Positions 1-8,465 of a DNA stretch of 58,853 nucleotides are shown in pieces. The notes beneath the pieces were generated by a model. The model saw only the letters and a program-made list of their open reading frames with translations. It ran no database searches and was not told the origin of the DNA. Every line of letters begins with the position of its first letter. Within the stretch, counting starts at the first letter, position 1. The DNA comes from a virus. The position numbers and the translations under genes were made by a program. The stretch covers positions 1-58,853 of IMG/VR virus record IMGVR_UViG_3300023184_006354, one strand, 5' to 3'.

Positions 1-1
1 A

Positions 2-3000
2 TTAATTGATGATGCTGGAAATTATAACTATTCTCAAATTAATTTTAGATATGATAATGGAAATCAAACTAGTGCAATAAGTTTAACAAGTAATTTAGAA
101 AACGCTACTAGTGCAGCAGATATTCCTCAAGCTTCTAGAACTTTAACGTTAGGAGATACTTTAAGATATGGAGCAGATTTTGCTAAAAATTATGATTTTA
201 AAAGTACAAATATAAGTGAATTAATAGTATCTTTAAAAATAACAGCTCTTTTTGATCAACAAAATGATCCAAATAGAGACAGAGTAACTTTTGATTTAGG
301 TTGTGGTCAAACTGCTAAAATTTCACAAACTGCAGGAGATATTAGAGATAGAAGCATAACTTATAGGTTTAAAATTTTTAAAATAACCAGTGGTGGATAT
401 GTTGAAATTCCAGATCTGCAAAGAGATGAAAAAACCGAGGGTAAAATAAGTTCTGGTATAATTGATACTTTTAAATTTGATTTAACTGGCAAATATGATC
501 CAAATGATTTAACATTTTTAGGATGGAGAGTACAAATACAAAGAACTAGTAAAGAAAGTACAGTATTAAATTTAAAAGATTCTGTAACGGTAGATTCGAT
601 TACAGAAGTTTTTAGAGAAGATTATATATATCCAAAATCTGCAATTTTTAAAAGTCTATTTAAATCAGAATATTTTCAAAATGTTCCAGATAGATCATAC
701 GATGTTCAATTATTAAAAATGAAAATTCCAAGCAATTATGATCCAATTAAGAAAACATATAATGGAGATTGGGATGGTAGATTTTCAGATGAATATCATC
801 CTTCTGGTAATGGACTTTATTGGACAGATAATCCAGCATGGTGTTATTATGACATATTAACAAATAAAAGATATGGATTGGGAAAATATATAAAAAATCA
901 ACAAGTAGATAAATGGAATATATATCAAATCGCTCAGTATTGCGATACAATTGTTGATGATGGATTTGGTGGATTAGAACCAAGATTTACTTGTAATGCT
1001 GTCATAAATGATTTTTCTGATGCATTTAGTTTATTAAATGATATGACTAGTATTTTTCGAGGAATGTCTTATTATGCTAATGGTGCAATTTTTGCAATTG
1101 CTGACATGCCAAAAGATCCTTATGTTTTATTTACAAATTCTAACGTAGAAAATGGAGATTTCAATTATTCTAGTAGTAGTAAAAAAACAAGAAATACTGT
1201 TGCAATAGTTAGATATAATGACATGAATTATTTTGCTAAACCAACAGTTGAGCATGTTGAAGATCCAGATGGTGTAAGAAAATATGGGATTAGAAAATTA
1301 GAAATTACTGCATTTGGATGTACAAGCAGAGGACAAGCTTATAGACTTGGAAAGTGGGCATTAGCTAGCGAGCAATTAGAAACAGAAACTGTTGATTTTA
1401 CTGCGGGATTAGATTCAGTATATTTAAGGCCAGGAGATGTTATCAAAATTCAAGATTCAAATAGATTACTGCATAGATTAGGAGGAAGAGTTTTAGGAAT
1501 TAATACGGGAGTTGGAGGTAAACATAAATTTGTTCTTGACGAAGAATTTAATAATATTTCTGGATATTTTACAACAAATTTTCCAGGACAAACTTATAAA
1601 TTAGAAATTCTAACACCTACATCAAGAGCAACTGGAACAAATTATTCTGATTTTATTACTGGTTATGAAAGAAGTAAAATTCAATCTGGACTTTTTCAAA
1701 TGAATTCATCTTTTGTAAATACAGCAACAGGTTATGATCCAGAAAAAACTTTAACCGAAATTAACTGCAATAAAGTATTCAATACAACTGATTATAACTT
1801 ATATACTGGAGCAATTTGGACCGCTCAAACAACTGGTAGCGGATTTGGATTAAATACTGAAACTGAATTATATAGAATTATTGGAATAACTGAAGTTGAG
1901 CCGTTTAAATACAATATAAACGCAATGGAATATAATCCAACTAAATATGCATATGTTGAATCTGGAATATCACTTGCAGATGCTCCAGTAATAACTCCAA
2001 TTTCAGCAAAAGAAGCTAGTTATCCAAGTGGTTTATTTTTATATAAAACAGAAGATCTATATTTAAATTACAAAATAAGTGGAGCGATAGATACGATTAA
2101 CAATGAGACAGCTTATTGGAAAATATATGCTAAAAGTGGAAGCGATTTTATAAGTAATGATCTTCAAATTCAATATGCTAATATTCAAGGCACGACAGTT
2201 AATGTACCAAATGAAGAGTTCTTTTTAAGTTCTATTCAAGTTCCTGATAATAATATTCCTACAAGTGGAAATTATGTTCCTACAATAAATAATCAAAATT
2301 ATTATTTTAGAGTTTATGGCATAAGTCCAAAAGGATATTATTCTAGAAATTATAGACCTGGAAATTTTTATTTTTCTTCTGATTTATTGGGAGATTATAC
2401 TAATTTAATTGAATTGAATGATTTTAAATATAGGTCTAGTTATGATGATTTAACTACGGTTCCAGTTGTAGGTGATCAACCAGGAAGATTTCAATCTGTA
2501 GCTTTAAATACTGGTAATTTAATTCATGATAAAACTTTATCTCTTCAATGGAGTATGAAAAATCTTGCGCCAAGTTTAAAAGTATGGACAAACGATGAAT
2601 TAACTTATAGATTGAGATTTGGAGTTAGAGGTTTTGATGGATCTGGTGTTAATAGTGAAACTGTTATTTATGAAAATTTTTACTCACCTAGCGCTTTATC
2701 TGCAGAATTCGCAGCATTCGTTAACTTTAGTGATGCAAATTTAAGATCATTTTTAACAGATGATGTAATTTCTGGATTTTGGATAACTATTGACGCAAGA
2801 GAAAATGGGGGAACAAAATATACATCTCAAAAAACTTTAGCTGGTACAGCTTATAATCAACCTCATGGTTATCTTTTTGGAAGATTTCAAAATGATCAAA
2901 TGACTTCTGAAAAATATGATATAAATACTGCCACAGCTATTATAAATAGTGATAATAATATATCAATAGTACTAAAAAATCCTAAAAATTATATTGGAAG

Positions 3001-3946
3001 TATTTATGTATTTTTTACTGATCAAAAGGCTGCTACTGGTTATTTAATACCAGATAATTTAAATAAAATAATGTATCAACAATTTACTAGTCCAAGTTAT
3101 ACTAGTTTTATTAAAGCCTTAGCTAACAGCGGAATCCAATTAAGAGAAGCATTTTTTAATGGAGTTGATACTTTTACAACAACTAGTAGTTTTGCTAAGA
3201 GTACTGGTGGTGGAATTCTTAAAAGTGGATATATGGCACTAAGACCATCTACTAAATTTGAAGATAATTTAATGGCACAATATGATAAAGATTTTACTAA
3301 TGGAAGCACTTATGATTTGGGTAATTACCAAAGAAATGTATTTTATACCAGATGTGAAAATGGTACTTTGGCAGGTTGTGCATCATGTTCTCCTCCATCT
3401 CCTTGTCCTGCGTGTACAGCTGGAGCGACATTTGAAATAGAACCAGGTTTTGGTGGTCGAAAACTTTGCTATAATGTTAGTTATAGTACTGTAGATGCCG
3501 TTGCAGTTGATTACCAAGCATTTCCAACTGGATTAGCTGCTACTTATAGATTTCCAAAAGTTAATAATCAAGGGACTGCTGTTGATACTGATAGACAAAT
3601 AGTTAATAATTTAGCATTCTTGCCTCAAACTAATAATATTCCAATTCCTATCAGTAACCAGTTAAGTAATATTGTTGACGCTGAACAATTATCTGGAGTA
3701 AGCGGTTATATTATTGGATTAATAAATACTTTGAGTGGCGATGCTTTTCTTAAGAGCCAAATAAATAGTGGAGACTTAAAGTTGGCAAGCGGTTATTATT
3801 TGAATTTAAGCGGTACTGGTGGACGTTTAACATTTAATCCAGATCAAGTTATAGCTTCAACAACTAGAACTTATGCCCCTTCTGGTTATTTTAGACTCGA
3901 TATAAATGGAACTGGCGTAAGAATTCCTTATTTCAAATCTCAGTAA
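2..3946 (+). CDS. Tail-tip host-specificity protein, lambda gpJ-like (5' end outside window)
   Basis: The reading frame is open from base 2, so the gene begins upstream; at least 1314 residues are visible and the first in-window ATG candidate at 719 is internal. The region around 690-1500 carries the gpJ core: KIPSNYDP, WDGRFSDEY, YWTDNPAW, RYGLGKYI, CDTIVDDGFGG, EPRFTCN, FGCTSRGQAYRLGKWAL. In lambda-type phages this protein sits at the tail tip and contacts the host receptor. After the hub come beta-rich, fibronectin-like stretches, a Cys/Pro-rich patch (GCASCSPPSPCPACTAG, about 3375-3425) and a Gly/Ser-rich tail that may form the receptor-binding end. It converges with the next minus-strand gene with a one-base gap. 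Confidence 0.93.
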   Translation, partial: LIDDAGNYNYSQINFRYDNGNQTSAISLTSNLENATSAADIPQASRTLTLGDTLRYGADFAKNYDFKSTNISELIVSLKITALFDQQNDPNRDRVTFDLGCGQTAKISQTAGDIRDRSITYRFKIFKITSGGYVEIPDLQRDEKTEGKISSGIIDTFKFDLTGKYDPNDLTFLGWRVQIQRTSKESTVLNLKDSVTVDSITEVFREDYIYPKSAIFKSLFKSEYFQNVPDRSYDVQLLKMKIPSNYDPIKKTYNGDWDGRFSDEYHPSGNGLYWTDNPAWCYYDILTNKRYGLGKYIKNQQVDKWNIYQIAQYCDTIVDDGFGGLEPRFTCNAVINDFSDAFSLLNDMTSIFRGMSYYANGAIFAIADMPKDPYVLFTNSNVENGDFNYSSSSKKTRNTVAIVRYNDMNYFAKPTVEHVEDPDGVRKYGIRKLEITAFGCTSRGQAYRLGKWALASEQLETETVDFTAGLDSVYLRPGDVIKIQDSNRLLHRLGGRVLGINTGVGGKHKFVLDEEFNNISGYFTTNFPGQTYKLEILTPTSRATGTNYSDFITGYERSKIQSGLFQMNSSFVNTATGYDPEKTLTEINCNKVFNTTDYNLYTGAIWTAQTTGSGFGLNTETELYRIIGITEVEPFKYNINAMEYNPTKYAYVESGISLADAPVITPISAKEASYPSGLFLYKTEDLYLNYKISGAIDTINNETAYWKIYAKSGSDFISNDLQIQYANIQGTTVNVPNEEFFLSSIQVPDNNIPTSGNYVPTINNQNYYFRVYGISPKGYYSRNYRPGNFYFSSDLLGDYTNLIELNDFKYRSSYDDLTTVPVVGDQPGRFQSVALNTGNLIHDKTLSLQWSMKNLAPSLKVWTNDELTYRLRFGVRGFDGSGVNSETVIYENFYSPSALSAEFAAFVNFSDANLRSFLTDDVISGFWITIDARENGGTKYTSQKTLAGTAYNQPHGYLFGRFQNDQMTSEKYDINTATAIINSDNNISIVLKNPKNYIGSIYVFFTDQKAATGYLIPDNLNKIMYQQFTSPSYTSFIKALANSGIQLREAFFNGVDTFTTTSSFAKSTGGGILKSGYMALRPSTKFEDNLMAQYDKDFTNGSTYDLGNYQRNVFYTRCENGTLAGCASCSPPSPCPACTAGATFEIEPGFGGRKLCYNVSYSTVDAVAVDYQAFPTGLAATYRFPKVNNQGTAVDTDRQIVNNLAFLPQTNNIPIPISNQLSNIVDAEQLSGVSGYIIGLINTLSGDAFLKSQINSGDLKLASGYYLNLSGTGGRLTFNPDQVIASTTRTYAPSGYFRLDINGTGVRIPYFKSQ

Positions 3947-3947
3947 T

Positions 3948-4760
3948 TTATTTTTTAATCTTTTTAATTCTATCAATCAATTCAAATATTTTAGATTTTG
4001 GAATATCTTGAACAGAGCTAAGACCTTCTGCTCCTTCAAATTTTTCTTTAATTAATTTTTCTTTGAGATAATCAAAAGAAACACCTTTATCTTTCATAAC
4101 TTTCTCTAAAAGAACTTGTGGAGAGGTCGGATTCTCATTTGAAGCTACGGCTTCTTCAAGAAGTTTTGCATCACCTAATTCTTCTTGAGATACAATATTA
4201 ATCTTTAAAAAATTACGGACACATCTTACAAATGCTCTATTTTCTGCAATTGCTGCCAAGAAGTATCTAGCGAAACTTTTTGTATTGTTTAAAGTCGCAT
4301 CAGCAAGAGCCTCGAATTCAATAACTCTTCCATTAGTCTCATAATTAGGAATCCATGTAATTTTACAAGATGTAGCAAAATAATTTTCACTAGCTGCAAC
4401 TACTTTATATTCAACGCTAGTATAACCTCTAATTTGAGCGAGTTCTTTAATTCCACCCAAAAGAATAAGTAGATCTTTATCTTCTAGTTTAGATACATCT
4501 GTCTCTTGAGTTTTTTGTCTATTTGGAACAAGATATTCTTGCTTAACCATTTTACGCCAATTAATAGTTCCATCATCATTATATGTATAATTAGTATTTT
4601 TATCTTCAATTAAGCCGTATTTATTTCTTGTAATAAGCTTTGGAGGAACAACTTCTAGTACTGGTTCATTTAATTCTGGAATAATATTGATATTGCTATC
4701 AAAAAGTGCAGAGCTTCCAATTGAAGCGGTTTGATCTTGTTGTTTAATTTTTGGACTCAT
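3948..4760 (-). CDS. Possible single-strand annealing (Rad52/Sak-like) protein, 270 aa
   Basis: No confident family match. The middle (about residues 85-190) has an alpha/beta pattern with SVEYKVVAASENYFATSCKI and AENRAFVRCVRNFLKINIV; the latter resembles the helix found in phage Rad52-like annealing proteins before their IG/IV-ending core. The C-terminus is lysine-rich (RIKKIKK) and could bind DNA. Read from its own leaderless promoter (ATG seven bases after the -10 box), whose -35 overlaps the stop codon of the upstream gene. The annealing role is an inference from this short motif; a simple hypothetical protein is the alternative. Confidence 0.45.
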   Translation of the reverse strand: MSPKIKQQDQTASIGSSALFDSNINIIPELNEPVLEVVPPKLITRNKYGLIEDKNTNYTYNDDGTINWRKMVKQEYLVPNRQKTQETDVSKLEDKDLLILLGGIKELAQIRGYTSVEYKVVAASENYFATSCKITWIPNYETNGRVIEFEALADATLNNTKSFARYFLAAIAENRAFVRCVRNFLKINIVSQEELGDAKLLEEAVASNENPTSPQVLLEKVMKDKGVSFDYLKEKLIKEKFEGAEGLSSVQDIPKSKIFELIDRIKKIKK

Positions 4761-4767
4761 TATTAGT

Positions 4768-4796
4768 ATGATAGTCTATTTATATAAACTAGTCAA
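4768..4796 (-). promoter_or_regulatory. Leaderless promoter for the 270-aa gene
   Basis: On the minus strand TTGACT (4796-4791), 17 bp, TATCAT (4773-4768), then 7 nt to the ATG at 4760. The -35 overlaps the stop of the neighbouring glycosyltransferase gene. Confidence 0.75.
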
Positions 4797-5949
4797 CTAA
4801 AAAAGCATAATTATCTGCATGTTTCCAAAAGGTATCAGTATCAATGATTTCTTGAATGTTTTGATCAAAATCTTTAATAGGTAAGTCTTTTTCTACTGCA
4901 GCTTCACTCATGTATAATTTGCTATTACTTAATATAAAATGATTACTTTTATAGTATTTTATATTTTCATAATCATAATCTTCTTTAGATTTAAAATTGA
5001 GTTTTAGTATTAAACCTAAATCCATATAATGAATTTTAATATTATTAATATCTTCTTGATCTAATGCTGATATTAATGCAAAACTAATGTTTTCATTTTT
5101 TAATAAATTAACAAATAAAGGATCGTTCTCTTTTTCAATCTTGTATACAACTTGAGTGATATTAGCTTTATATGTCTTTATCAAATTTTCTGAAATAGTT
5201 TTGTTTGTTACAATTAAACATTTACTTTGCGCTAATTGTGCTGCTAGAAAATTTTCATTAAATTCAATATCCATTCTGACTATAACATTTGGTGCTCCAA
5301 AAGAAGCTGGATTAATAACCATATTTGGTACAAGTTCTATAGTTTTATTCATATAACTTGCGCCTATAGATTTGAATTTATTTTTAATTTTATATTTAAT
5401 ATTTAAACTATTTAAAATGTTTTGAGCTAAAATATCTGGTTTTATGTTATTTATAACCTTTGGATTCTCTTGCGGGGCATATGATGGTTTTATTTTTTCA
5501 TCAAAACCTTGAATCAAAGCTAGATCTTCTTTGTTACTCCAATAAGGTTTGTTCTGTGATGCGTAAATATTTCCATATAAACCTACAATTTTTTTATTAT
5601 AACTTGAAGCTAATTGTAATCCTAATAAATTAGAACCAATATAAACTACAGAATTTTTAATTAAATATGCTTTTTGATTTACTGTATAACCAGTTACAGT
5701 ATAAGCATTAAGTAATCTAGGATCATTCTGCCCACATATTTGCAGAATATTTATATTATTTTCTTTTAATGAAGGCAAGATTAGGCCAATGACTTCTTGC
5801 CAATAATCATAATTTTTAGATTGATATTTTGAATCATTTGTTTCAATTATTATATATTTATCAAAATTTAATGGATAGTATTTTTCATAAATATATGGTT
5901 TTGATATTTTTAAACCAGACGATGCCGCGAATGCTTCTAATACATGCAT
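4789..5949 (-). CDS. GT9-like glycosyltransferase, C-terminal half (386 aa)
   Basis: Residues about 25-190 look like the nucleotide-sugar binding half of ADP-heptose-type (GT9) transferases: an IIIETNDS strand, LPSLKENNINILQICG, then NSVVYIGSNLLGLQLAS and KKIVGLYGN. The N-terminal acceptor half of GT9 is missing here but appears at the end of the upstream protein. About 190 further residues at the C-terminus are unassigned. The ATG lies seven bases after the upstream stop, in the +1 frame, so the pair may be a split or frameshifted fusion. A weak TTGAAT-17-TAATAT promoter four bases before the ATG could also serve it. Confidence 0.65.
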   Translation of the reverse strand: MHVLEAFAASSGLKISKPYIYEKYYPLNFDKYIIIETNDSKYQSKNYDYWQEVIGLILPSLKENNINILQICGQNDPRLLNAYTVTGYTVNQKAYLIKNSVVYIGSNLLGLQLASSYNKKIVGLYGNIYASQNKPYWSNKEDLALIQGFDEKIKPSYAPQENPKVINNIKPDILAQNILNSLNIKYKIKNKFKSIGASYMNKTIELVPNMVINPASFGAPNVIVRMDIEFNENFLAAQLAQSKCLIVTNKTISENLIKTYKANITQVVYKIEKENDPLFVNLLKNENISFALISALDQEDINNIKIHYMDLGLILKLNFKSKEDYDYENIKYYKSNHFILSNSKLYMSEAAVEKDLPIKDFDQNIQEIIDTDTFWKHADNYAFLVD

Positions 5950-5956
5950 ATAGATA

Positions 5957-7879
5957 TTAGAAATTTTTTATATCAAATTCAATTTTATCTTTACCATTGT
6001 GAAGATAATTTAATATTCTTTGTGTTCCAATATAAGGTAAAAATGCAATTTCAAAATAACCTTCAAAATCTTTATTTCCCTCACACCATACTTGGTTTTC
6101 CATTTGAGGAACAAAGGGTATAACTTTATGAATATTAGGATTACCGTCTAGAATATCTAAATATTCATTTTTAGTAGCAACATATAAATTGTAATCTGGA
6201 TATAATCTTTTTATAGATGGAAATAAACTGCTACTCATAAATACATCTGACTCATCTTCTGGTATAACATATAGAATTCTTTTTCCGTGATCGTCTTTAT
6301 CAAGAAGATCTTTGAATTCTACTTTTTTATTTTTTTCATTTTCTTGCCAAGCTACTTGTCTGAAATAGTTTTCAATCTGCTCTCTCTTTTGACCTTTAGC
6401 AATTTCTTGCATCCAATATTTATGACCATCATCATTCTCATCAACTTCTGGTCTTTTTAAAATTTTAGCATACAAAGCTTTTAACCATTCAGAATTATCT
6501 TCTATTGGTGGAATTTTACACAAAGGATCTTGCTCTTCTGGTTGTATTGAAATATTTTTATAATCTGCAAAGTCTGCTGAATCTATAAACTCCTCAAATT
6601 TCTTACCAATAACTTCTGATGAATAATTATCTACAGTCCATTCTCTAGCTTTTCTACCCATTTCTTTTCTTTTTTCTATGGGCATTTTCCATACTTTTTG
6701 TAATTGTTTAGCTATTGAATTTGGTAAAGTTGAGGCTTTTCTAAATTCTGTTCCATGTTCTCTGTATTCAGCCCAATCTAAAGCTAGTGAATTAGCTTCA
6801 TCCAAACACATCTCTTCTCCACAGCTATAATTCGTAACTAATGTAATTAACTCCGTCAATTTGGCTTCTTGAATTGGTATTTCTTGTCCACCACTTGTAA
6901 ATGGATGGCAGTATACATCCATCAAATTATAAACTTCATTTAGTTGTTTTTCTGTAATTCCAATTCCTACATTAGTAGTTATTTGAGATTTTTGAGCTTT
7001 ACAAAATTTACAATCAATATCTTGTCCAGTAAAATTTTTGACTTCATAATTACCACAGCTTTTACAAACATAAGTAGTTAATATTTCTTGCTTTGGTATA
7101 TTATATTCATCTGCTAACTTGTAAATATTCCAACCTTCAGACCAATGAGTATGTAGAAGTAGATAAGTATTTTTAACTTCTGGATTTCTAGCTTTCCAAA
7201 TAGCGTAACCTTCTAATAAGTTTGGAACGCTTTTCCTTAATTGATTTCTAAAAACAAAACCAATAATAAAAGCATTTGGATTAATATTATTTTTAATTCT
7301 TAAATTCTTTCTTTCATCATCAGGTAATTTATAAAAATTATTTATATCAATTGGTCCGTGCGTTGTTTCTACTGCTTTATGACCTAAATCATGTAAAGCT
7401 TTAGTAGCAAAATCACTCCAAATCCAATAATTTTTTAATTTTGACGCACAAGAAACTGCAGATGGCAATATAGGTAATGAATCTAATGTAGTCCAAATAG
7501 CGGATTTAATCTTATTGAACCAAGGCTTTCCTATGCTATAATCTACTCCCCAGATATCTTGAGCTGCGACATAAACATCTGGCTTTTCTTGCTCTATAAC
7601 TTTATCTATAAAATATGCACCATAACTAGCAAGTCTTGCTTGATTTGGGTCTTTATTTAATTGTTCTATTTCTGCTGGCGAATTGGGTAAAGCTCCTAAA
7701 GATTTCCAAGGCGTTTTTAATAAATCTGGATTTCCTTCTTGCATTCCGCAGCAATAATGAACAATATCATATTTTCCAGTTTTATATAAATAAGTTAAAA
7801 GAGACTTTGATACTCTGCCGAAGCCAGTTTTGGCTAAAGCAAAATCTGAATGATATAAAAATTTCTTTTTCCTAGACAT
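5957..7879 (-). CDS. GT4-type glycosyltransferase fused to a GT9-like N-terminal half (640 aa)
   Basis: The first 440 residues follow the GT-B plan of GT4 enzymes: KFLYHSDFALAKTGFGRVSKSL at the N-terminus, IGFVFRNQLRKS after the linker, and YCHPFTSGGQEIPIQEAKLT as the donor-site loop. A four-cysteine zinc-ribbon-like insert (VCKSCGNYEV ... IDCKFCKA) sits near residue 280. The last 110 residues (YVIPEDESDVFMSSSLFPSI ... YLHNGKDKIEF) match the start of a GT9 domain whose remainder is in the next gene. Start chosen at the ATG at 7879, in a TAATG overlap with the upstream stop; a TTG two codons earlier is less likely. Confidence 0.72.
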   Translation of the reverse strand: MSRKKKFLYHSDFALAKTGFGRVSKSLLTYLYKTGKYDIVHYCCGMQEGNPDLLKTPWKSLGALPNSPAEIEQLNKDPNQARLASYGAYFIDKVIEQEKPDVYVAAQDIWGVDYSIGKPWFNKIKSAIWTTLDSLPILPSAVSCASKLKNYWIWSDFATKALHDLGHKAVETTHGPIDINNFYKLPDDERKNLRIKNNINPNAFIIGFVFRNQLRKSVPNLLEGYAIWKARNPEVKNTYLLLHTHWSEGWNIYKLADEYNIPKQEILTTYVCKSCGNYEVKNFTGQDIDCKFCKAQKSQITTNVGIGITEKQLNEVYNLMDVYCHPFTSGGQEIPIQEAKLTELITLVTNYSCGEEMCLDEANSLALDWAEYREHGTEFRKASTLPNSIAKQLQKVWKMPIEKRKEMGRKAREWTVDNYSSEVIGKKFEEFIDSADFADYKNISIQPEEQDPLCKIPPIEDNSEWLKALYAKILKRPEVDENDDGHKYWMQEIAKGQKREQIENYFRQVAWQENEKNKKVEFKDLLDKDDHGKRILYVIPEDESDVFMSSSLFPSIKRLYPDYNLYVATKNEYLDILDGNPNIHKVIPFVPQMENQVWCEGNKDFEGYFEIAFLPYIGTQRILNYLHNGKDKIEFDIKNF

Positions 7880-8430
7880 TACCAAAGCTCGCCATCATTA
7901 TCAGTTTTGGCATCGTTTTGATTATCGTCATTATCTTCTTTTTTAGAATTTTTAAGTTTTTTAATTGTTTCTATCCTTTGACATTCAAATACAGAATCTA
8001 ATGCATAAGATAAAAACTGCTTTAATAGACGAGCTTCATTAAAATAAAAACCAATTAGATATGATTGTTTATTTTCGCTATTTTGCTTATCTGTTTTAGA
8101 TACCATATAAGAGAATCCAACCTGCTTTTCATCCCTAAGATATGGAGATAATTTGATTTGAGTAGATTGCTTTTCTGAAGTATGGTATGCAGAAAATTCA
8201 ATATTTCTTTCTAAAGCGTCTAAAAGACCAGCAGCTTCTGTTAGAGAAAATTTAATCTTAACACTTTTATTTGGATTATTTTGATTTTCAGAAAATGAGC
8301 CAATTTTCTTAGCCTCGTTCCAAGAGGATTGTTTAATTAACGAACTCCAAATTGAGGCATCTTTTGAATTTACTGTAAAGCTGCAAGCTGTTCCAGTATT
8401 TTTACTATTAGGTTTGTAGAATGATATCAT
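7879..8430 (-). CDS. Unknown 183-aa protein with acidic C-terminal tail (possible ssDNA-binding)
   Basis: No family recognised. The body (residues 1-140) is predicted beta-rich with one terminal helix (NEARLLKQFLSYALDSVF), a layout reminiscent of PC4/whirly-like ssDNA-binding domains. The tail is strongly acidic and ends DNDGELW, nearly the same as the end of the DnaB helicase in this window (NDGELL). Acidic conserved tails are typical of phage and bacterial SSBs, so an SSB-like role is plausible but unproven. It has its own leaderless promoter and is coupled by TAATG to the glycosyltransferase that follows. Confidence 0.6.
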   Translation of the reverse strand: MISFYKPNSKNTGTACSFTVNSKDASIWSSLIKQSSWNEAKKIGSFSENQNNPNKSVKIKFSLTEAAGLLDALERNIEFSAYHTSEKQSTQIKLSPYLRDEKQVGFSYMVSKTDKQNSENKQSYLIGFYFNEARLLKQFLSYALDSVFECQRIETIKKLKNSKKEDNDDNQNDAKTDNDGELW

Positions 8431-8436
8431 ATAGTG

Positions 8437-8465
8437 ATGATATATTATCTTTAATAGAATGTCAA
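8437..8465 (-). promoter_or_regulatory. Leaderless promoter for the 183-aa gene
   Basis: Minus strand TTGACA (8465-8460), 17 bp, TATCAT (8442-8437), 6 nt, ATG at 8430. The -35 box overlaps the end of the Pol III gene. Confidence 0.8.

Noticed and set aside
5957-5972. Programmed -1 frameshift on A-AAA-AAT before the GT4 stop
   Set aside because: The slippery heptamer is in phase, but a -1 shift leads to a stop within nine codons; the next gene is in the +1 frame.
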